A stretch of DNA of 15,084 nucleotides from CAZEPT01 sp964514225 (GCA_964514225.1 CAZEPT010000015.1:1-15084), one strand, 5' to 3'. Shown: positions 4,801 through 12,839, numbered from the stretch's first letter. The notes: a model not told the origin generated them from the letters alone. Numbers and translations: made by a program.

Positions 4801-6306
4801 ATGATACAAAAAGATGCAATTTTAGAAAACTTAAAAAAAGAAATCGCAAACTTCAAAAGTACGCCAAGTTTTGAAAAAATCGGCCTTGTTACTGAAGTTT
4901 TTGATGGAATTGTTCGTGTGTATGGACTCTCTGATATTAAGGCATCAGAAATGGTCACTATTGGTGACAAAATTGGTGTTGCGCTCAACCTTCAAGAAGA
5001 TTCAGTTGGGGTAATCATGCTCGGCACAACAGAAGGAATCAAGGAGGGAAGTGAAGTCAAAAAGACCGGCCGTATTCTCGAAATTGGTGTTGGTGAAGCA
5101 CTTATCGGTCGTGTGGTAGACCCACTTGGTAATGCTATAGATGGTAAGGGAAGTGTCAAAACAACGACCCAGTATCCTATCGAACGTGTTGCTTCAGGTG
5201 TCGTCACTAGACAGTCTGTTGATCAACCAATGCAAACAGGAATCAAAGCAATCGATGCGCTTATCCCAATCGGACGAGGACAGCGTGAGCTTATTATCGG
5301 TGATCGCCAAACTGGTAAAACCGCTATTGCAATCGACACTATTCTCAACCAAAAAGGACAGAACATGATCTGTGTCTATGTTTCTATTGGACAAAAAGAC
5401 TCAAAACTCCGTCAACTCCAAAATCGCTTAGAGGCAGGTGGAGCGATGGACTATACCGTGATCGTTTCAGCTGGTGCATCTGATGCTGCAGCTCTCCAGT
5501 ATATTGCTCCGTATGCAGGTGTAACTATCGCTGAATATTTTATGGATAAAGGGCAAGACGTCCTCATTATCTACGATGATCTTTCAAAACATGCTGTTGC
5601 ATATCGAGAAATCTCTCTTCTCCTTCGTCGTCCACCAGGGCGTGAAGCGTATCCAGGTGACGTTTTCTATCTCCACTCAAGACTTTTAGAACGAGCATGT
5701 CGAAAAAATAAAGAATACGGTGGTGGCTCTATTACAGCACTTCCGATTATCGAAACTCAAGCCGGAGACGTGTCTGCCTATATCCCAACAAACGTCATTT
5801 CTATTACTGACGGACAAATTTTCTTGGAAACAGATCTCTTCTATAAGGGTATCAGACCTGCGGTAAACGTCGGACTCTCTGTTTCTCGTGTTGGAGGTAA
5901 TGCACAGATTAAAGCAATGAAAAAAGTTTCTGGAACTCTCAAGCTCGACCTTGCACAGTTTCGAGAATTGGAAGCATTTTCTGCATTCGGATCTGACCTT
6001 GATGAAGGGACAAAACGTCAACTCGAACGAGGAAAGCGCGCAGTTGAACTCTTGAAGCAAACACAATATACACCTATCACAGCAGTCGATCAGGTTATTT
6101 CTCTCTACGCACTCTCAAAAGGATATCTTGATGATATCTCGATTGCGGAACTTAAAACATTTGAAGGTGAACTCATTTCGTATGTAGAATCACACGGAGA
6201 ATCTTTCATTAAAGAAGTTACGGAAAAGGGTATGTGGTCAGATGATAGTGAAGCACTACTCAAGAAATTGATTACTGAATTTAAAGAAGGGTTTTTGAAT
6301 AAATAA
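4801..6306 (+). CDS. atpA: ATP synthase F1 subunit alpha
   Basis: Alpha is the non-catalytic nucleotide-binding subunit that alternates with beta in the F1 hexamer. The 501-aa product contains the P-loop GDRQTGKT (residues 167-174), the segment LLRRPPGREAYPGDVFYLHS characteristic of alpha, and VGLSVSRVGGNAQ with the arginine that reaches into the neighbouring catalytic site. Length is normal. It starts 3 bases after the atpH stop and is followed by a 23-nt gap to atpG. There is no Shine-Dalgarno sequence; the leader is AAAATAAAAC. Confidence 0.98.
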   Translation: MIQKDAILENLKKEIANFKSTPSFEKIGLVTEVFDGIVRVYGLSDIKASEMVTIGDKIGVALNLQEDSVGVIMLGTTEGIKEGSEVKKTGRILEIGVGEALIGRVVDPLGNAIDGKGSVKTTTQYPIERVASGVVTRQSVDQPMQTGIKAIDALIPIGRGQRELIIGDRQTGKTAIAIDTILNQKGQNMICVYVSIGQKDSKLRQLQNRLEAGGAMDYTVIVSAGASDAAALQYIAPYAGVTIAEYFMDKGQDVLIIYDDLSKHAVAYREISLLLRRPPGREAYPGDVFYLHSRLLERACRKNKEYGGGSITALPIIETQAGDVSAYIPTNVISITDGQIFLETDLFYKGIRPAVNVGLSVSRVGGNAQIKAMKKVSGTLKLDLAQFRELEAFSAFGSDLDEGTKRQLERGKRAVELLKQTQYTPITAVDQVISLYALSKGYLDDISIAELKTFEGELISYVESHGESFIKEVTEKGMWSDDSEALLKKLITEFKEGFLNK

Positions 6307-6329
6307 AAAGTTTCTCAAAATAAATTATT

Positions 6330-7196
6330 ATGGCATCAGGAAAAGAAATAAAACAGCGAATAAAGAGTGTGAAGAACACTAAAAAAATCACCAAAGCGAT
6401 GGAGCTGGTGGCTGCTTCGAAGATGAAAAAAGCTGTTGCTAAGACTTTGGATTCGCGAATGTATGCAAAGTACTCATGGGGTATTTTACGAAGCTTGTTG
6501 GCTCAAAATACTGAAGAGTTTGCTTTGGTTGAGAAAGCGCTTCCAAAAAAGAGGGAACTCGTCGTACTCATAACTTCAAACAGAGGTCTCTGTGGTGCAT
6601 ACAATGCCCAGGTCATACGAAATGTGATCAAGCGCATCAAAGAAGACGAAGGTATCATTATCGATTTTGTCACTATTGGTCGCAAGGGTGATCATGCCTT
6701 AAGGCGGATAGGCCAACAAGTCGTCGCCACTTTTGATGTTGGAGAGACTGTTGTATTGTCAGAAGTAATGCCTATTGTGGACTTTCTCGTGATGCAATTT
6801 CAATCGAATGTGTACGACTCAATTCATGTCCAATATACTGATTACATATCTGCACTTTCACAAAAACCAAACCTCAAACAATTACTGCCGTTTAACCTCG
6901 ACACAGATGACGAAAATGAATCAACATCTGAAACTGTACTAGAGTTTGCTTTTGAACCATCGTACGGTCAAATTGTTCCAATCCTGAAAGATAAGATTAT
7001 GCGTGTCTGGGTATACCAAATGATTCTTGAATCTCTGGCTTCAGAACAATCAGCACGAATGCTCGCTATGCGAAATGCAAGTGATGCCGCCGGAGAAATG
7101 ATAGATGGTCTGACGGTAAGCTTTAACAAAGCTCGCCAAGCAAATATCACGAAGGAAATATCAGAAATTAGTGCTGGGATGGCATCCGTAAGTTAA
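6330..7196 (+). CDS. atpG: ATP synthase F1 subunit gamma
   Basis: Gamma is the central rotor shaft inside the alpha3-beta3 ring. The 288-aa product has the typical N-terminal helix (KEIKQRIKSVKNTKKITKAM), followed by ELVAASKMKKA, the TSNRGLCGAYNAQV core segment, and the C-terminal helix containing SEQSARMLAMRNASDAAGEMI, a highly conserved stretch. Both ends of the coiled-coil shaft are present and the length is normal. The leader before the ATG is A/T rich with no Shine-Dalgarno sequence. Confidence 0.97.
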   Translation: MASGKEIKQRIKSVKNTKKITKAMELVAASKMKKAVAKTLDSRMYAKYSWGILRSLLAQNTEEFALVEKALPKKRELVVLITSNRGLCGAYNAQVIRNVIKRIKEDEGIIIDFVTIGRKGDHALRRIGQQVVATFDVGETVVLSEVMPIVDFLVMQFQSNVYDSIHVQYTDYISALSQKPNLKQLLPFNLDTDDENESTSETVLEFAFEPSYGQIVPILKDKIMRVWVYQMILESLASEQSARMLAMRNASDAAGEMIDGLTVSFNKARQANITKEISEISAGMASVS

Positions 7197-7227
7197 CAGA
7201 GTAATTATTAAATTATAAGAAAATATT

Positions 7228-8601
7228 ATGAAAGGAAAAATAAAACAAATCATTGGTCCAGTTGTCGACGTCGAATTCAGCGAAGGAAATCTTCCCGCTA
7301 TTTATAGTGCACTCATTGTAAAAAATGGTACAAAAGATATTGTCCTTGAGGTGGAGTACCACTCAGGTGAGAATATGGTTCGAACTATTGCGATGGATAC
7401 GACAGACGGGTTGTCTCGTGGTATGGAAGTAACTAACACAGGCGCACCTATTACTGTACCAGTAGGAGAAGCAACTCTCGGACGTATCTTTAACGTCCTC
7501 GGTGAAGCAATCGACGATGGAAAGCCAGTTAACCAGACTTCTCGACTGCCTATTCACAGAGATGCACCAGAGTATGTTGAACAATCGACAAAAATTGAAA
7601 TCTTAGAAACAGGTATCAAGGTTATTGACCTTATCTGTCCTATCGTAAAAGGAGGTAAAGTGGGACTCTTCGGAGGAGCGGGAGTTGGAAAAACTGTCGT
7701 TATTCAAGAATTGATCCACAATATCGCATCAAACCACGGAGGATACTCTGTCTTTGCTGGTGTTGGTGAACGAACTCGAGAAGGTAATGACCTTTGGCAT
7801 GAAATGAAAGATTCAGGTGTTATTGATAAGGTTGCCATGGTGTTCGGACAAATGAACGAACCACCCGGAGCACGTCTTCGAGTAGCACTCACAGGACTCA
7901 CCATGGCAGAACATTTTCGTGACCAAGAAGGGAAGGATGTCCTTTTGTTTGTGGATAATATTTTCCGATTTACACAAGCAGGATCTGAAGTGTCAGCACT
8001 TTTGGGACGTATTCCATCAGCGGTGGGATACCAGCCAACACTTGCATCAGAAATGGGAAACCTACAAGAACGTATTACCTCAACTGACAAGGGTTCTGTT
8101 ACTTCTATTCAAGCGGTCTACGTGCCAGCTGATGACTTGACTGACCCAGCACCTGCGACAACCTTTGCTCACCTTGACTCTACAGTGACCCTCAACCGTT
8201 CACTCTCAGAAATCGGTATTTACCCAGCGGTGGATCCACTTGACTCAAGCTCCACTATTCTTGACCCGCACGTTGTTGGAAAAGATCATTACGAAACAGC
8301 TCGTGAAGTACAGCGCGTCCTTCAGCGTTATAAGGACCTTCAGGACATCATTGCTATTCTTGGAATGGAAGAACTTTCAGAAGAAGACAAAGCGCTTGTT
8401 ACTCGCGCTCGTAAAGTACAAAAGTTTCTTTCTCAGCCATTCTTCGTCGCTGAACAATTTACTGGTGCACCAGGTCAGTATGTAACCCTCGCTGATACAA
8501 TTCGATCGTTCAAAGAAATACTTGAAGGGAAGCACGACCATAAACCAGAAAGTGAATTTTATATGAAAGGTTCTATCGACCAGGTAGGAGAGGCTAAATA
8601 A
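7228..8601 (+). CDS. atpD: ATP synthase F1 subunit beta
   Basis: Beta carries the catalytic sites that make ATP from ADP and phosphate. The 457-aa product shows the P-loop GGAGVGKT (residues 149-156), the catalytic glutamate in GERTREGND (Glu181), the Walker B segment LLFVDNIFRFTQ with Asp243, and an EELSEED loop in place of the classical DELSEED that contacts gamma. All catalytic features are intact and the length is normal. It follows atpG after 31 nt and precedes atpC by 7 nt. Confidence 0.98.
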   Translation: MKGKIKQIIGPVVDVEFSEGNLPAIYSALIVKNGTKDIVLEVEYHSGENMVRTIAMDTTDGLSRGMEVTNTGAPITVPVGEATLGRIFNVLGEAIDDGKPVNQTSRLPIHRDAPEYVEQSTKIEILETGIKVIDLICPIVKGGKVGLFGGAGVGKTVVIQELIHNIASNHGGYSVFAGVGERTREGNDLWHEMKDSGVIDKVAMVFGQMNEPPGARLRVALTGLTMAEHFRDQEGKDVLLFVDNIFRFTQAGSEVSALLGRIPSAVGYQPTLASEMGNLQERITSTDKGSVTSIQAVYVPADDLTDPAPATTFAHLDSTVTLNRSLSEIGIYPAVDPLDSSSTILDPHVVGKDHYETAREVQRVLQRYKDLQDIIAILGMEELSEEDKALVTRARKVQKFLSQPFFVAEQFTGAPGQYVTLADTIRSFKEILEGKHDHKPESEFYMKGSIDQVGEAK

Positions 8602-8608
8602 AAACTAC

Positions 8609-9037
8609 ATGAGCGTACTTAATTTAAAAATTATCACTCCTGAGAAACTCATTTTAGATGAGGAGGTTTCTCAGGTGACGTTGCCGACAGTGACGGGTGA
8701 AATTACTGTCCTTCCGGGGCACGTTCCACTCGTCACACTGCTTGGAAAAGGTGATATTGTCGGGATTAAAGATGATGAAGCGATTCCTCTTGCTATTGTC
8801 GGTGGGTTTGTACGAATTACCGGTACTGAAGTCGCCATTATGGCGGACTTTGCAGAGCATGTGCTCAATCTTACTCATAATGAAATAGAAAAGGCAAAAG
8901 CTCGCGCTGCTGAATTGCAAAAACAATTTGAAAACAATGAAATCGTCGACTTTGAACGATTTGAGACAGAACTTGCTCGGTCGCTCACTCGAGCTTCTAT
9001 TGGTGACAAGTGGAGAGTAAGAAAATATAGGAAATAA
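8609..9037 (+). CDS. atpC: ATP synthase F1 subunit epsilon
   Basis: Epsilon sits at the foot of gamma, links it to the c-ring and can inhibit ATP hydrolysis. The 142-aa product has an N-terminal beta-sandwich domain (about residues 1-85, with the family segments LPTVTGEITVLPGHVPLVTLL and VGGFVRI) and a C-terminal helical hairpin (about 90-140), so the inhibitory helices are kept. It is the last gene of the operon; a hairpin terminator starts 6 nt after its stop codon. Confidence 0.96.
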   Translation: MSVLNLKIITPEKLILDEEVSQVTLPTVTGEITVLPGHVPLVTLLGKGDIVGIKDDEAIPLAIVGGFVRITGTEVAIMADFAEHVLNLTHNEIEKAKARAAELQKQFENNEIVDFERFETELARSLTRASIGDKWRVRKYRK

Positions 9038-9039
9038 AA

Positions 9040-9075
9040 AATATCACCTGTGGAAGCAGGTGACATTTTGTTTTT
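9040..9075 (+). terminator. Bidirectional terminator between atpC and the 9074-9445 gene
   Basis: TCACCTG (9044-9050) and CAGGTGA (9057-9063) pair over 7 bp around a 6-nt loop. T-rich sequence (9066-9075) follows on the plus strand and an A-rich tract (9036-9043) precedes it, which gives a U run on the minus strand. It can end the ATP synthase operon and the convergent minus-strand gene. Confidence 0.75.
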
Positions 9076-9445
9076 AGTTGCTATAATAGTGTATAGCGTT
9101 TTTTATTTTTGTCTCATAATCAGGGTTATGAAACAACAATAATTTTTCTTTGATGAAAGCATGGTGTGCTTTATTTTCTTTCAGCACTTGTTCTGCATAA
9201 AGTGCTTCACTCGAGCAAGCGAAGATGACTGCTTGTTTTCGGCCTAATTTTCTGATTAAGGCCTCAGTTTTTTCGTTCTCACACAATTCTCTTGCCGAGA
9301 TGAAAAAAAAATCGAACCTTTCATTTTCCTTGATATCGTCGAGTGTTTTAGGCGCAAGCTTCCCAAAACTTTCAGGGTAAAGATCCCTGAGTCTGTTTTT
9401 TATAAATTCACCCAGTCGTGAATCTATAATAAGCATTTGTTTCAT
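9074..9445 (-). CDS. Small receiver-like alpha/beta protein, unknown function
   Basis: The 123-aa product begins MKQMLIIDSRLGEFIKNRL, which looks like the first strand and helix of a response-regulator receiver fold. RFDFFFISA near residue 45 resembles strand 3, QAVIFACSS near residue 71 strand 4, and HHAFIKEK near residue 94 strand 5 with its lysine. The strand-3 aspartate that would accept phosphate is not in place (FFFISARE), so it would be a pseudo-receiver at best. No output domain or membrane segment is present. The gene has a strong promoter of its own, runs against the ATP synthase operon and shares its terminator. It stands in tandem with another small protein of similar architecture. 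The fold call is by eye; a different Rossmann-like fold is possible. Confidence 0.7.
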   Translation of the reverse strand: MKQMLIIDSRLGEFIKNRLRDLYPESFGKLAPKTLDDIKENERFDFFFISARELCENEKTEALIRKLGRKQAVIFACSSEALYAEQVLKENKAHHAFIKEKLLLFHNPDYETKIKNAIHYYSN

Positions 9446-9463
9446 ATGAATGTATTTTTTTAT

Positions 9464-9492
9464 ATTTTAACAAATTAATACTATTTTGTCAA
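9464..9492 (-). promoter_or_regulatory. Promoter of the 9074-9445 gene
   Basis: On the minus strand a perfect TTGACA (9487-9492) is followed after exactly 17 nt by TAAAAT (9464-9469). The ATG lies 18 nt further on, giving a leader of about 12 nt. This is one of the best consensus promoters in the window. Confidence 0.75.
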
Positions 9493-9510
9493 ATAACCAT
9501 ATTTTCGATC

Positions 9511-9537
9511 AAAAAAGAGCACGTAATGTGCTCTTTT
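9511..9537 (-). terminator. Terminator of the 9536-9919 gene
   Basis: AAAAGAGCAC (9513-9522) and GTGCTCTTTT (9528-9537) form a perfect 10-bp stem with a 5-nt loop, followed on the minus strand by a T run. The TAA stop of the minus-strand gene (9536-9538) overlaps the base of the stem. Confidence 0.8.
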
Positions 9538-9919
9538 AATTTACGTCTTCGAGTATAGAACATATAAAGTTTACAGTAAATTTTGATGTTTTTTTTGGCA
9601 TGTTTAATTTTCTGTTTAATTTTTTTTCTTGGCGTCTTTTTATTTTTTCTTCAGATTGAATAATTGTTTCAAATTGGATGATTACAGTATTCGTATTATT
9701 GTCGGTCCACAAACTTGCTTGTTTAATAAGAGTATTTAATTCATCCTTAGATGTCATTTTTGAAATAACAATATATGCATAGTCAAAAATTTCACCCTCA
9801 GACATTGATTCAATTGTTCGAATACTGTACTGATCTTTGTATTTTTTTTCGAGAATAATACAAAGAGAGTCCAAGTCTTCGTGAAATGCTTTTCCGGTTA
9901 AGACAAGTATTTTTTTCAT
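9536..9919 (-). CDS. Small alpha/beta protein, unknown function, tandem with 9074-9445
   Basis: I do not recognise this 127-aa protein. It begins MKKILVLTGKAFHEDLDSL, a beta strand then a helix, and has further strand-like segments at IFDYAYIVIS (about 44-53) and TNTVIIQFE (about 76-84). These stand in the same order as in the neighbouring 9074-9445 protein (RFDFFFISA and QAVIFACSS). This suggests a related small Rossmann- or receiver-like fold, possibly old paralogues, but sequence identity is low. Residues 90-114 are very rich in Lys and Arg (KIKRRQEKKLNRKLNMPKK), which could contact nucleic acid. It has its own promoter and terminator and is A+T richer than the housekeeping genes. No membrane segment is seen. 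Confidence 0.65.
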   Translation of the reverse strand: MKKILVLTGKAFHEDLDSLCIILEKKYKDQYSIRTIESMSEGEIFDYAYIVISKMTSKDELNTLIKQASLWTDNNTNTVIIQFETIIQSEEKIKRRQEKKLNRKLNMPKKTSKFTVNFICSILEDVN

Positions 9920-9939
9920 AAGAACAGGGTTTTTCTTAT

Positions 9940-9966
9940 TTTTACACCCATTTATTTTTTTGTCAA
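9940..9966 (-). promoter_or_regulatory. Promoter of the 9536-9919 gene
   Basis: On the minus strand TTGACA (9961-9966) is followed by TAAAAA (9940-9945) at 15 nt; shifting the -10 by one or two bases within the A-rich tract gives more usual spacing. The ATG lies 20 nt downstream, so the leader is short. Confidence 0.5.
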
Positions 9967-10069
9967 AATTAAAGAAAGCGCTTGTTTGGTGTATGATGGG
10001 TAAAGTATGAATTCGCCTGAAATTTTATGGGGCGGTAAAATTAGTCGATATTAGAAGATAATTAATTTT

Positions 10070-10100
10070 TTAACAGTATTCCAGTTGGATGTGTTATAAA
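10070..10100 (+). promoter_or_regulatory. Promoter of rsmI
   Basis: TGT followed by TATAAA (10095-10100) makes an extended -10; a possible TTAACA (10070-10075) lies 19 nt upstream, slightly too far. The ATG at 10111 is 10 nt after the -10, leaving a leader of at most a few nucleotides. This makes the in-frame TTG at 10105 an unlikely start. Confidence 0.5.
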
Positions 10101-10110
10101 ATTTTTGTGG

Positions 10111-10809
10111 ATGAAAACATCTGAAACAGGCACACTCTATGTTGTAGCCACTCCTATTGGAAATCTTGAAGATATAACGTATCGAGCTGTTCGGATACTC
10201 GGTGAAGCGGAGCTTGTTTTGTGTGAGGACACACGGACGTCAAAAACGCTCTTGAAACAGTATGGAATAAATACTAAGACCTCGAGTTACCATGCTCACT
10301 CAAATGCCCACAAACATGACTCTATTGTAGCGCTCTTGCTCGAAGGGAAATCGATTGCGCTTATCAGTGATGCAGGAACTCCGGGTATTTCTGATCCCGG
10401 GTCTTTACTTATTTCTGCTATTCGAGAAGAACATCCAGATATTCCAGTGATTCCGGTTCCTGGAGCGAATGCCATCGGTGCACTGGTGTCTGTGTCTGGA
10501 TTCACTGGGAACGAGTTTACATTTCTTGGTTTTGTTCCGCACAAGAAGGGAAGAGAAACGTTTTTTACCTCTCTATCAGAGTATGAACATCCTGTCGTTT
10601 TCTATGAATCATGTCACCGAATCCTCAAAACACTCGATGCTCTGGTCCGTTATCAAAACACTCACCTCCTGTTCATCGGGCGCGAAATGACGAAGAAATT
10701 TGAAACGTATCTCTATGGCGATATCGAACTGGTTCGATCAAAGGTGGGTGAAAATAGTAACACTCAAAAAGGGGAATTTTCCGTCATGCTTATTCCTCGA
10801 AAAAAGTAA
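10111..10809 (+). CDS. rsmI: 16S rRNA (cytidine-1402-2'-O)-methyltransferase RsmI
   Basis: RsmI uses S-adenosylmethionine to methylate the 2'-OH of C1402 in the decoding centre of 16S rRNA. The 232-aa product is a tetrapyrrole-methylase-fold enzyme with all family motifs: ATPIGNLEDIT (residues 13-23), CEDTRTS (38-44), ISDAGTPGISDPG (85-97) and VPGANA (117-122). It ends soon after the catalytic domain (KGEFSVMLIP), without the C-terminal domain that brings the E. coli enzyme to about 286 residues. I start it at the ATG at 10111 rather than the in-frame TTG at 10105, because the promoter leaves almost no leader. It appears to be a single-gene unit; the following gene has its own promoter. Confidence 0.95.
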   Translation: MKTSETGTLYVVATPIGNLEDITYRAVRILGEAELVLCEDTRTSKTLLKQYGINTKTSSYHAHSNAHKHDSIVALLLEGKSIALISDAGTPGISDPGSLLISAIREEHPDIPVIPVPGANAIGALVSVSGFTGNEFTFLGFVPHKKGRETFFTSLSEYEHPVVFYESCHRILKTLDALVRYQNTHLLFIGREMTKKFETYLYGDIELVRSKVGENSNTQKGEFSVMLIPRKK

Positions 10810-10811
10810 GG

Positions 10812-10859
10812 ATACAGAGTTATTGTTGCATCTATATTCCCGTATTTCTGACTCTGTGT
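10812..10859 (+). repeat. Inverted repeat after rsmI
   Basis: ACAGAGT (10814-10820) and ACTCTGT (10851-10857) are perfect inverted repeats, extendable by a G-U and an A-T pair, but enclose a 30-nt loop and are not followed by a T tract. It could be a 3'-end structure of rsmI or chance. Confidence 0.3.
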
Positions 10860-10864
10860 AAAGA

Positions 10865-10893
10865 TTGTAAAACTATAGGTCAGGCGGTATACT
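10865..10893 (+). promoter_or_regulatory. Promoter of the membrane protein-ctpA-rplI operon
   Basis: TTGTAA (10865-10870) is followed after 17 nt by TATACT (10888-10893). The ATG at 10902 begins 8 nt after the -10, so the transcript is predicted to be leaderless or nearly so. Confidence 0.65.
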
Positions 10894-10901
10894 TGATCTA
10901 T

Positions 10902-11108
10902 ATGAGATATATTCGCATTTTTTGGATTCTTGCCGTCGTTCTGTTCATCATTCCTTTTCTAGGTATTCCTCAGTCATTTAAAGATTTTTTGATTATGGCT
11001 ATTGCCTTTATTTTAGGCTTTTTGGCTTGGGTGAGACAAAACACTATTAAGAGAAAAAGACTCGCCCTCGCTCAGTCGGCTGAAGTTGAGAGTGAAGTGA
11101 CTAAATAA
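10902..11108 (+). CDS. Small two-helix membrane protein, unknown function
   Basis: The 68-aa product has two hydrophobic segments (about residues 6-22 and 28-44) joined by a short GIPQSFKD loop, then a strongly basic stretch (IKRKRLA, about 49-55) and a polar tail. By the positive-inside rule both ends probably face the cytoplasm. I use the ATG at 10902; an in-frame TTG at 10893 overlaps the -10 box and is not plausible. The stop is 3 nt before the S41 protease gene, so the two membrane proteins are probably made together, but no functional link is known. No family is recognised. Confidence 0.7.
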   Translation: MRYIRIFWILAVVLFIIPFLGIPQSFKDFLIMAIAFILGFLAWVRQNTIKRKRLALAQSAEVESEVTK

Positions 11109-11111
11109 TAT

Positions 11112-12383
11112 ATGGATATACAAGATAAAAGAGTTATTGAAAATAACCCTCGAGTGGAGAAAAAAAATAGCATGTACTTTCAAAAGATAGCATCCGTTGT
11201 ATTTGTGATTGTGTGTGTGTTTGGACTTGGAGTATATACTGGCTACACAAAACAGCCGGTTGTCGACAAAATTGACAATATACTTAACCCGACTTCTGAA
11301 TATGCCCCAAAAGATGTTGTTGATTTTAATGAATTTTGGAAAGTGTGGAAGCTTCTTGATGAGAAGTATCCTCATTCTAAGGATAGAACTAATCAGGAGC
11401 GTGTATGGGGTGCAATAAATGGTCTTGTCGCTTCGATGAAAGATCCGTATACGGTCTACTTTACTCCTGATGAATCAAAAATTTTTAATGACGAAATAAC
11501 AGGATCATTTTCTGGTATCGGTGTTGAAATCGGTATTAAAGATGGGTTTCTAACTGTCATTGCACCGCTGAAGAATTCTCCGGCAGAACGGGCTGGAATG
11601 AAAGCCGGTGATATCATTACAAAAGTTGATGAACATGTCGTAGCTGATATGTCCGTTGATGAGAGTATTAAGTATATTCGAGGTGAAAAGGGAACTAACG
11701 TGATTATTACTGTGTACAGAAAAGATGTCTCTGATCCGATTCCGCTTACTGTTACTCGAGACATTATCAGTATTCCAACTATTGATGAAGTAAATCTTGG
11801 TGATACATACCTCATCAGTCTTTATAACTTTAACGCATCATCGGCTGATTTGTTCCATAAGGCGCTCTTGAGTGCAAAGCAACAAAAGAAAAAGAATATT
11901 ATCATTGACCTTCGAGGTAATCCTGGAGGATACTTAGAAGCAGCGGTCTCTATTGCAAGTGAGATATTACCTGAAGGTGCACTTATTGTTACAGAAGATT
12001 ACGGTAAAACAAAAAAAACTATTACTCATCGATCTTCTGGGTATGGAACTATTTCTTCTGACATAAAAATTGTCGTATTGATCGACCAAGGATCAGCGTC
12101 AGCGTCAGAGATACTTGCTGGAGCGCTTGGAGATAGCAATAGAGCAACGCTCATTGGTGAAAAGTCTTTTGGTAAAGGGTCAGTTCAAGAACTCATGTCA
12201 GTCTCTCCAACGACATCCATTAAGATTACGGTTGCTGATTGGATAACACCAAATGGGTCAATCATTACAGGTAAAGGTATCGAGCCGGCTATTGTTGTAT
12301 CTCAAGATGACCGAGTAAAAGATCCAGTAAAAGACCCGACTATTTTGCGAGCCCTAGAATTTATTAGAACAGGTAAAAAATAA
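11112..12383 (+). CDS. ctpA: S41 family carboxy-terminal processing protease
   Basis: CtpA-type proteases cut proteins near the C-terminus outside the cytoplasmic membrane. The 423-aa product has an N-terminal membrane anchor (about residues 24-44) and a PDZ domain (about 130-215; SGIGVEIGIKDG, then SPAERAGMKAGDIITKVD). The S41 core includes IIIDLRGNPGGYLEAA (264-279) and the catalytic dyad. Ser330 in GSASASE is the nucleophile and Lys355 in GEKSFGKGSVQ the general base, 25 residues apart as in E. coli Prc; Gln359 is also kept. The enzyme is therefore complete and should be active. It follows the small membrane protein by 3 nt and precedes rplI by 3 nt. Substrates are unknown. Confidence 0.95.
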   Translation: MDIQDKRVIENNPRVEKKNSMYFQKIASVVFVIVCVFGLGVYTGYTKQPVVDKIDNILNPTSEYAPKDVVDFNEFWKVWKLLDEKYPHSKDRTNQERVWGAINGLVASMKDPYTVYFTPDESKIFNDEITGSFSGIGVEIGIKDGFLTVIAPLKNSPAERAGMKAGDIITKVDEHVVADMSVDESIKYIRGEKGTNVIITVYRKDVSDPIPLTVTRDIISIPTIDEVNLGDTYLISLYNFNASSADLFHKALLSAKQQKKKNIIIDLRGNPGGYLEAAVSIASEILPEGALIVTEDYGKTKKTITHRSSGYGTISSDIKIVVLIDQGSASASEILAGALGDSNRATLIGEKSFGKGSVQELMSVSPTTSIKITVADWITPNGSIITGKGIEPAIVVSQDDRVKDPVKDPTILRALEFIRTGKK

Positions 12384-12386
12384 ATC

Positions 12387-12839
12387 ATGCAAGTAATACT
12401 GAAACAGGATGTAAAAAATATCGGCCGACGAGGCGAGATAAAGAATTTTCCGGACGGCTATGTTCAAAATTTTCTTCTGCCTAAGGGCCTGGCTGAACTC
12501 GCCACCAAGGAGAAGATCAAAAAAATAGAGAATGATAAAAATTATAAGATAGGTGAAAAAGAAATTCAGAAGGATCTCTTGGTTCGAGACATCACCAAGC
12601 TTGATGCGCAGGTACTTACTATCGTTAAAAAAGTAAACACCTCTGGGACTCTCTTTGAAAAAGTAACTGCCCACCATATAGGTGAACTCATCGTAGAACA
12701 TTTCCATGTCAGGATTCCAGAGCAGTATATTCACATAGAAGAACCTATCAGAAAAACTGGTGAATTCTTCGTTCATGTTGGAGATAGGAAGCTTTTGAAA
12801 AAGGAATCACTTCTTACCTTGATTATAAAAGGACAATAA
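12387..12839 (+). CDS. rplI: 50S ribosomal protein bL9
   Basis: bL9 binds domain V of 23S rRNA and extends away from the ribosome with a long helix. The 150-aa product has the diagnostic N-terminal domain (MQVILKQDVKNIGRRGEIKN, then DGYVQNFLLPKGLAELAT), the connecting Lys/Glu-rich helix (about 40-75) and a C-terminal domain, so both lobes are present. It starts 3 nt after the ctpA stop. bL9 is among the ribosomal proteins reported missing from parts of the Candidate Phyla Radiation, so its presence helps placement. Its stop codon lies inside the terminator palindrome shared with rpmA. Confidence 0.97.
   Translation: MQVILKQDVKNIGRRGEIKNFPDGYVQNFLLPKGLAELATKEKIKKIENDKNYKIGEKEIQKDLLVRDITKLDAQVLTIVKKVNTSGTLFEKVTAHHIGELIVEHFHVRIPEQYIHIEEPIRKTGEFFVHVGDRKLLKKESLLTLIIKGQ

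Noticed and set aside
5686..6066. 126-codon minus-strand open frame inside atpA
   Set aside because: It overlaps the highly conserved alpha subunit throughout, with no independent signals.
10105..10110. TTG at 10105 as the rsmI start
   Set aside because: It lies 4 nt after the -10 box, so it would lie at or upstream of the transcription start; the ATG at 10111 fits better.
10893..10895. TTG at 10893 as the start of the small membrane protein
   Set aside because: It overlaps the last base of the TATACT -10 box and cannot be in the transcript.
12354..12776. 140-codon open frame on the minus strand opposite rplI
   Set aside because: It is antisense to a clear bL9 gene, shows no recognisable protein features and has no room for its own promoter and terminator.
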